Shown here: one piece after another, positions 7,761 to 10,308 of the stretch
Numbering within the stretch: position 1 is the first letter of the stretch
Layout of the letters: the number at the start of each line of letters is the position of its first letter
Source of the DNA: DTU018 sp964618175
GTDB taxonomy: Bacteria > Bacillota > Syntrophomonadia > Syntrophomonadales > Syntrophomonadaceae
NCBI GenBank assembly: GCA_964618175.1
Contig: CAZTZX010000067.1
Span: 1-10,308, forward strand
Direction of reading: 5' to 3'
Length of the DNA: 10,308 nt
Translations under genes and position numbers: made by a program
Notes under the pieces: model-generated
Database searches by the model: none
Seen by the model: only the letters and a program-made list of their open reading frames with translations
What the model was told of the DNA's origin: nothing

Positions 7761-7994
7761 ATGCAGCAGAAAAAACGTAGCGAAGCGGATTGGGCAGTAG
7801 AGATTTTACTGGAAAAGAAAGAACCAGTTTATTATCTGGAACTAATTAAGGAGATAAGCAAGCGGATGGGACGGAGCCAGGACGATCAAGCTCTGACTTC
7901 CGTTTATACCAGAATTAATCTGGATAACCGTCTGGTTTATGAGGGGGATGGCTTCTGGTTTTATGATACCAACCGCATTCTAGTTGAGGAGTAA
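7761..7994 (+). CDS. rpoE: RNA polymerase delta subunit, short form with HARE-HTH domain only
   Basis: The 77-residue product matches the N-terminal HARE-HTH domain of the Firmicutes RNA polymerase delta subunit. It shows WAVEILLEKKEPVYYLELI near residues 11–29, an EISKRMG helix, YTRINLDNRLVYEGDGFW at about 49–66, and an end at LVEE. Known delta subunits such as that of Bacillus subtilis are about 170 residues and carry a long, disordered, very acidic tail that promotes RNA displacement and core recycling; here only a terminal EE remains. The stop codon is clean, and the next gene starts 4 bases later using a site within rpoE's last codons, so the short form looks genuine. AGGAGG at 7747–7752 lies 8 bases before the ATG. 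Linkage to pyrG supports the assignment. A stand-alone HARE-HTH DNA-binding protein is the alternative reading. Confidence 0.85.
   Translation: MQQKKRSEADWAVEILLEKKEPVYYLELIKEISKRMGRSQDDQALTSVYTRINLDNRLVYEGDGFWFYDTNRILVEE
7987..7992 (+). promoter_or_regulatory. Ribosome binding site that decides the hydrolase start
   Basis: GAGGAG, overlapping the last codons and stop of rpoE, lies 6 bases before ATG 7999. It argues against an upstream TTG start at 7984, which would precede this site and overlap rpoE. It suggests translational coupling of the two genes. Confidence 0.8.
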
Positions 7995-7998
7995 TAAT

Positions 7999-8637
7999 AT
8001 GAAAATCAACTGGTTGGGACATGCTTCATTTTTGATCAATAGCCATGACCAGCGTCTTATCACCGATCCCTGTGATGAGCGCTGTGGTTACCAACCCTGG
8101 CATAAAGCCGTGGATGTTGCAACGGTTAGTCATGATCATTACGACCACAATGCGGTAGAGCACCTGCTCGGGGATCCCCGCATTGTAAAAGAACAGCTGG
8201 ACCCGATAAATACACACGGTTTTACCATCCAAGGCTTTCGCTCCTATCATGACAAAAAGCAAGGGCAGGAACGAGGCCACAATTATATATATAAAATATC
8301 CGCTGAGAACCTGGATCTTCTTCATCTGGGTGACCAAGGGACTTTGTTGGAAGAAAGCCTGTTAGAGCAGATTGGCAATGTGGATATTTTGATGGTGCCG
8401 GTAGGAGGTCGCTATACGGTGGGTGCTGCCGAAGCAGCCACCCTGGTTGACCAACTGCAGCCGCGTATAGTAATTCCCATGCATTATAAAACTCCCCAGG
8501 GCACTGTGCCATTAGCGCCGGTAGAGGATTTTTTATCGCGCTATGATCAGGTCGTAAAACGTCCGGTTTTAACTGTAACTTCTCAGGAACTGCCTGAAAA
8601 ACGGCAGATAATTGTTTTGGAGCTTTTCACTGGTTGA
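7999..8637 (+). CDS. Metallo-beta-lactamase-fold hydrolase, UlaG-like
   Basis: This is a 212-residue cytoplasmic metal-dependent hydrolase with no signal peptide. It opens with MKINWLGHASFLI, typical of the UlaG/Lactamase_B_3-like branch. The metal motif HDHYDH is at 45–50 (H45, H47, D49, H50). Further likely metal ligands are H84 (SYHD) or H109, D112 in LHLGDQG, and H162 in IPMHYKT. Members of this branch include L-ascorbate-6-phosphate lactonase and many uncharacterised phosphodiesterase- or lactonase-like enzymes, so the substrate cannot be named. A cysteine-containing segment, DPCDERCGYQPW at 23–34, lies after the second strand where relatives usually have a DP turn. It starts 4 bases after rpoE and precedes pyrG, whose likely promoter begins over this gene's stop codon. 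A housekeeping link to nucleotide metabolism is only suggested by position. ATG 7999 was chosen because of its ribosome binding site. Confidence 0.9.
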   Translation: MKINWLGHASFLINSHDQRLITDPCDERCGYQPWHKAVDVATVSHDHYDHNAVEHLLGDPRIVKEQLDPINTHGFTIQGFRSYHDKKQGQERGHNYIYKISAENLDLLHLGDQGTLLEESLLEQIGNVDILMVPVGGRYTVGAAEAATLVDQLQPRIVIPMHYKTPQGTVPLAPVEDFLSRYDQVVKRPVLTVTSQELPEKRQIIVLELFTG

Positions 8638-8663
8638 CCTTAGCCTTAAGAAGAAGGTACAAT
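8634..8663 (+). promoter_or_regulatory. Candidate sigma-A promoter for pyrG
   Basis: TTGACC (8634–8639) and TACAAT (8658–8663) each match the consensus at five of six positions, with an 18-base spacer. Transcription would start near 8670, giving a leader of about 60 bases. The -35 box overlaps the stop codon of the hydrolase gene. A weaker alternative is TTGCAA at 8663 with TAGATA at 8686, which would start at the GGG at 8698. Neither has been tested. Confidence 0.55.
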
Positions 8664-8715
8664 TGCAAAAGATTTGGTTTTGGTATAGATATTCATTGGG
8701 CTAGGCAAGGGAAAG

Positions 8716-8722
8716 AGAGGGG
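8716..8722 (+). promoter_or_regulatory. Ribosome binding site setting the TTG start of pyrG
   Basis: AGAGGGG ends 6 bases before the TTG at 8729. There is no in-frame ATG or GTG nearby upstream, and the family's conserved N-terminus (TKYIFITGG) begins at the second codon, so TTG is the natural start. Confidence 0.8.
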
Positions 8723-8728
8723 CTAGAG

Positions 8729-10308
8729 TTGACCAAATATATATTCATTACGGGCGGAGTGGTTTCTTCTCTTGGGAAAGGCATCACTGCAGCTTCCTTG
8801 GGAAGGATATTAAAAAGCCGCGGGCTAAAAGTATTACTGCAGAAGTTTGATCCGTACATAAATGTGGATCCTGGCACTATGAGCCCCTACCAGCACGGCG
8901 AGGTTTTTGTGACGGAAGACGGAGCAGAAACCGACCTAGATGTGGGTCATTATGAACGGTTTGTAGATGTTAACTTGTCTCGGTATGCTAACTACACCAC
9001 CGGACGAATATACCAGACGGTGTTGGACAAGGAACGGCGGGGAGATTATTTAGGACAGACAGTCCAGGTAATACCTCATATTACTAACGAAATTAAAGAC
9101 CGGGTCACCTTCATGGAGAAGGAAATGCACCCGGATGTTATCATAAGCGAAATTGGCGGAACGGTAGGTGACATTGAATCGCTGCCGTTTTTAGAAGCCA
9201 TCCGGCAGTTGAAGTTTGATCTGGGCAAGGAACGGGTTTTATATATTCATGTAACCCTGATTCCCTACATACGCGCCGCCAGTGAGTTGAAAACCAAACC
9301 CACTCAGCACAGTGTTAAAGAGCTGCGCAGCATAGGAATCCAGCCCGATATTCTGGTCTGTCGTACTGAGCAAGATCTTTCCGAAGACTTAAAAGCCAAA
9401 CTGGCACTATTTTGTGATGTGGATCGGGAAGCGGTTATACAGCTGAAGGATGCTACGTCCATTTATGAAGTGCCCATAATGCTCGCCGAGGAAGGTATGG
9501 ATCGAGAGGTAATCAAAAGGCTGTCTTTGACCTGTCAAAAGGCTGATTTGGCTGAATGGCAGGAAATCGTCCGCAAGGTAAGAAATTTAAATCGCCAGGT
9601 AACCATTGGCCTGGTCGGCAAATATGTAGAACTACCCGATGCTTATCTCAGTATTGTCGAAGCTCTAAAGCATGCGGGATTTCAGTATAACAGCGACATT
9701 TGTATTCGCTGGATAAATGCTGAACTGGTGGAAAAGGAAGGGCCTGACGCCTTGCTGGCCGGAATCGATGGTATCTTGGTTCCGGGCGGGTTTGGGGAAC
9801 GCGGCATAGAAGGGAAAATAGCTACCGCCCGTTATGCCCGGGAGAATAAGATACCTTTTCTAGGTATTTGTTTGGGTATGCAGTGCGCCATTATAGAGTT
9901 TGCCCGCCAGGTATGTCAATTAAAAGATGCTCATAGTTCCGAGTTTTCCACTGATACCAGTAATCAGCTGGTATACTTGATGCCTGACCAGAAAAATGTT
10001 GATAAAAAAGGCGGGACTATGCGACTGGGGGTCTATCCCTGTCATCTGGTACCTGGTACCGAGGCTCACCGCCTTTATGGCCGGGAAGATATTGAGGAAC
10101 GCCATCGGCACCGTTATGAGGTAAACAATGATTATCGCACTATCCTGCAAGAAAATGGATTGGTAATTAGCGGGTTATCGCCTGACGGCCGGCTGGTAGA
10201 AATGATAGAGTTATCAGGTCATCCCTGGTTTGTAGGCTGTCAATTCCATCCCGAATTAAAATCCCGTCCTAATCGACCGCATCCATTGTTTCTCGGTCTG
10301 ATCGAACA
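8729..10308 (+). CDS. pyrG: CTP synthase (3' end cut by the window edge)
   Basis: CTP synthase aminates UTP to CTP using ATP and ammonia from glutamine, the last step of pyrimidine nucleotide synthesis, in the cytoplasm. The visible 526 codons are in one unbroken frame and open at the right edge; the family is about 535 residues, so only a few are missing. The synthetase domain begins with TKYIFITGGVVSSLGKG, a P-loop at residues 9–18, followed by KFDPYINVDPGTMSP, GEVFVTEDGAETDLD and IGGTVGDIES. The glutamine amidotransferase domain starts at about residue 290 (TIGLVGKY) and has VPGGFGERG, the nucleophile C381 in GICLGMQ, and the H507/E509 pair in QFHPE, so the catalytic triad is intact. The start is a TTG with a good ribosome binding site. 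The 91-base gap with a promoter-like sequence suggests separate transcription. I see no terminator-type attenuator of the kind described for Bacillus subtilis pyrG. Confidence 0.98.
   Translation, partial: MTKYIFITGGVVSSLGKGITAASLGRILKSRGLKVLLQKFDPYINVDPGTMSPYQHGEVFVTEDGAETDLDVGHYERFVDVNLSRYANYTTGRIYQTVLDKERRGDYLGQTVQVIPHITNEIKDRVTFMEKEMHPDVIISEIGGTVGDIESLPFLEAIRQLKFDLGKERVLYIHVTLIPYIRAASELKTKPTQHSVKELRSIGIQPDILVCRTEQDLSEDLKAKLALFCDVDREAVIQLKDATSIYEVPIMLAEEGMDREVIKRLSLTCQKADLAEWQEIVRKVRNLNRQVTIGLVGKYVELPDAYLSIVEALKHAGFQYNSDICIRWINAELVEKEGPDALLAGIDGILVPGGFGERGIEGKIATARYARENKIPFLGICLGMQCAIIEFARQVCQLKDAHSSEFSTDTSNQLVYLMPDQKNVDKKGGTMRLGVYPCHLVPGTEAHRLYGREDIEERHRHRYEVNNDYRTILQENGLVISGLSPDGRLVEMIELSGHPWFVGCQFHPELKSRPNRPHPLFLGLIE

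Noticed and set aside
7984..7998. Upstream TTG start for the metallo-hydrolase
   Set aside because: It would precede the only good ribosome binding site and add residues not matching the family's start; ATG 7999 fits better.
9920..10150. Antisense open frame of 76 codons within pyrG
   Set aside because: It lies opposite well-conserved CTP synthase sequence and has no supporting signal.
8729..10308. pyrG as a pseudogene, because no start-to-stop frame is complete
   Set aside because: The frame is unbroken from a TTG start to the window edge with all catalytic motifs; only the last few codons fall outside the window.

Overview
The window looks like chromosomal DNA from a Gram-positive-type anaerobe of the Clostridia, roughly in the range of Syntrophomonas/Peptococcaceae relatives. 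That placement is an inference. It rests on the linkage argS – rpoE (RNA polymerase delta, a Firmicutes-specific subunit) – pyrG, on strong AGGAGG ribosome binding sites, on a TTG start for pyrG, on an S-layer homology (SLH) protein, and on mid-range base composition. All genes lie on the + strand, the gaps are 4 to 110 bases, and no tRNA, rRNA, CRISPR, transposase or phage gene was seen. No gene-free stretch exceeds 300 bases.

Region 1 (1–5952) is a block of four exported proteins. A 5'-truncated protein carries the end of an IPT/TIG-like domain, a fibronectin type III domain and a beta-rich C-terminal module. A secreted protein of no recognised family contains five copies of a short motif. 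A secreted protein of unknown N-terminal function ends in three SLH cell-wall anchoring modules. The last is a membrane-anchored or secreted M1-family zinc metallopeptidase. The gaps of 4, 21 and 41 bases suggest one transcript. The likely theme is cell-surface architecture, with a protease facing outward; the actual role of the first three genes is unknown.

Region 2 (5953–6062) is a 110-base spacer with one clear stem-loop lacking a U-tract. It separates the surface block from the housekeeping block.

Region 3 (6063–8637) holds argS, a very short rpoE limited to the HARE-HTH domain, and a UlaG-like metallo-beta-lactamase-fold hydrolase, spaced 15 and 4 bases apart and probably co-transcribed. 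Region 4 (8638–10308) is a 91-base leader with a good sigma-A-like promoter, followed by pyrG (CTP synthase), which runs off the right edge close to its natural end.

Nothing here is clearly a new defence or mobile system. The best leads are the five-repeat secreted protein within its surface cluster, the tailless delta subunit, and the metallo-hydrolase placed between rpoE and pyrG.
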